From contig JAHEGP010000047.1 of assembly GCA_024645065.1 (NCBI GenBank), positions 1-15,725 on the forward strand: a stretch of DNA of 15,725 nt. Direction: 5' to 3'. This stretch comes from Cellvibrionales bacterium. Its GTDB lineage: Bacteria; Pseudomonadota; Gammaproteobacteria; Pseudomonadales; JAHEGP01. Of this stretch, positions 15,136-15,725 are shown piece by piece (positions within the stretch are counted from its first letter, which is position 1; every line of letters starts with the position of its first letter). The notes beneath the pieces are model-generated. The model saw nothing but the letters and a program-made list of their open reading frames with translations, had not been told where the DNA came from and did no database searches. Made by a program: the position numbers and the translations under genes.

Positions 15136-15725
15136 CCCGGGTCGGGCTCGCCGACACCCGGGTCCTGCCGGGACTCAAGCGGCGGCATGATTTCATCGAA
15201 ATGGTGAATCGCAGGAAATTCCACATGGGCGCGCTGCGGAGCGCGGCTGTCAGGCTGCAACAGGGTTAGCAGGTGGCGAATGCCAAATTCCTGCGCCGCC
15301 CGCAACACCACCTCGGTATCATCGATAAACAGCGTGCGCTGGGGGTCGAAGCCCAGCTTGCGATGTAGTCTGCGCCAGAATGCCAGGTCCTCTTTGGGAG
15401 CATTGAAGTCGTGGGATATAATGATCTCGTCGAGCCATGGGCGCAGGTCAATCTGTTCCATTTTGATCGCAACGCTGTCGCGGTGGGCGTTGGTGACCAG
15501 CAGGCAATCGCGATGGCTGTGTTTCAGGGCCTGCAGAAAACGCGCGACGTGGGGGCGGAGGGCAATCAGGTGGGTGACTTCGCGCTTGAGGGTGGCAATA
15601 TCCAACTCCAGTTGCTCCGACCAGTAATCCAGACAGTACCAATTCAGGCTGCCGCGTTCGCTGGCAAAACGCTCGCCAAGCTGTTTTCTCGCCAATGATT
15701 CAGGCTGTTGGCGGTGTTCTGCGTA
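15132..15725 (-). CDS. yrfG: HAD-superfamily nucleotidase, YrfG-like (GMP/IMP nucleotidase), N-terminus outside window
   Basis: The frame is open to the right edge of the window, so the start and the nucleophile motif (DxDGT) lie outside; the TTG at 15695 is an internal Leu codon. The visible 197 residues resemble E. coli YrfG strongly: SLNWYCLDYWSEQLELDI corresponds to its TLNWYCLDYWSEQLGLDI region, then come LLVTNAH (HAD motif II Thr), FNAPKEDLAFW (motif III Lys) and TLFIDDTE (motif IV acids). E. coli YrfG dephosphorylates purine mononucleotides. The C-terminus runs on with a charged Pro-rich end (ESRQDPGVGEPDPG). It overlaps hslR by four bases, forming an operon. The name rests on remembered family sequence plus the conserved yrfG-hslR pairing. 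Confidence 0.9.
   Translation of the reverse strand, partial: YAEHRQQPESLARKQLGERFASERGSLNWYCLDYWSEQLELDIATLKREVTHLIALRPHVARFLQALKHSHRDCLLVTNAHRDSVAIKMEQIDLRPWLDEIIISHDFNAPKEDLAFWRRLHRKLGFDPQRTLFIDDTEVVLRAAQEFGIRHLLTLLQPDSRAPQRAHVEFPAIHHFDEIMPPLESRQDPGVGEPDPG

Noticed and set aside
15693..15695. TTG as start of the YrfG-like protein
   Set aside because: The frame stays open to the window edge and the nucleophile motif is still missing, so the gene begins outside.

Overview
The window reads as a chromosomal segment of a free-living, fairly GC-rich gammaproteobacterium. Evidence for this is the grouping of yrfG, hslR, pckA and tex homologues, which lie close together in enterobacteria and pseudomonads, together with a PhaD-like regulator and a phasin of the Pseudomonas type. 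The acyl-CoA genes would fit a lipid-using marine or soil lineage, but the genus cannot be told from the sequence. I see no mobile element, tRNA, rRNA or CRISPR array.

Left part (1-2878, + strand): the 3' end of a CaiB/BaiF-family CoA transferase, then a complete FATP/VLACS-type acyl-CoA synthetase, probably one transcription unit for activating and exchanging CoA on carboxylic acids. It meets a minus-strand operon head-on, with the stop codons overlapping by 7 bp.

Minus-strand operon (6691-2872): tex (nucleic-acid-binding factor) -> mtfA-like zinc peptidase with an N-terminal membrane anchor -> a secreted DUF2059 protein. Upstream lie two separate minus-strand genes: a PhaD-like TetR-family regulator (7464-6820) and a small phasin with a basic, histone-like tail (8150-7692). 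A very good intrinsic terminator closes the phasin transcript and separates it from phaD.

A 357-bp divergent intergenic region (8151-8507) holds nested inverted repeats and promoter-like elements. It separates the phasin from a plus-strand two-gene efflux operon: a membrane fusion protein and a 1038-residue RND permease that starts at TTG. No outer-membrane channel gene is present here.

Right part (minus strand): ATP-type PEP carboxykinase pckA, facing the RND gene across a long imperfect stem-loop; then hslR (Hsp15) and a yrfG-like HAD phosphatase cut by the window edge, joined by an ATGA overlap. hslO, which sits between hslR and pckA in E. coli, is absent at that place.

Most of the content is recognisable families. 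The most interesting points are the isolated phasin/PhaD pair with its structured control region, the anchored MtfA/DUF2059 operon, and the altered yrfG-hslR-pckA-tex neighbourhood. I found no convincing wholly new system.
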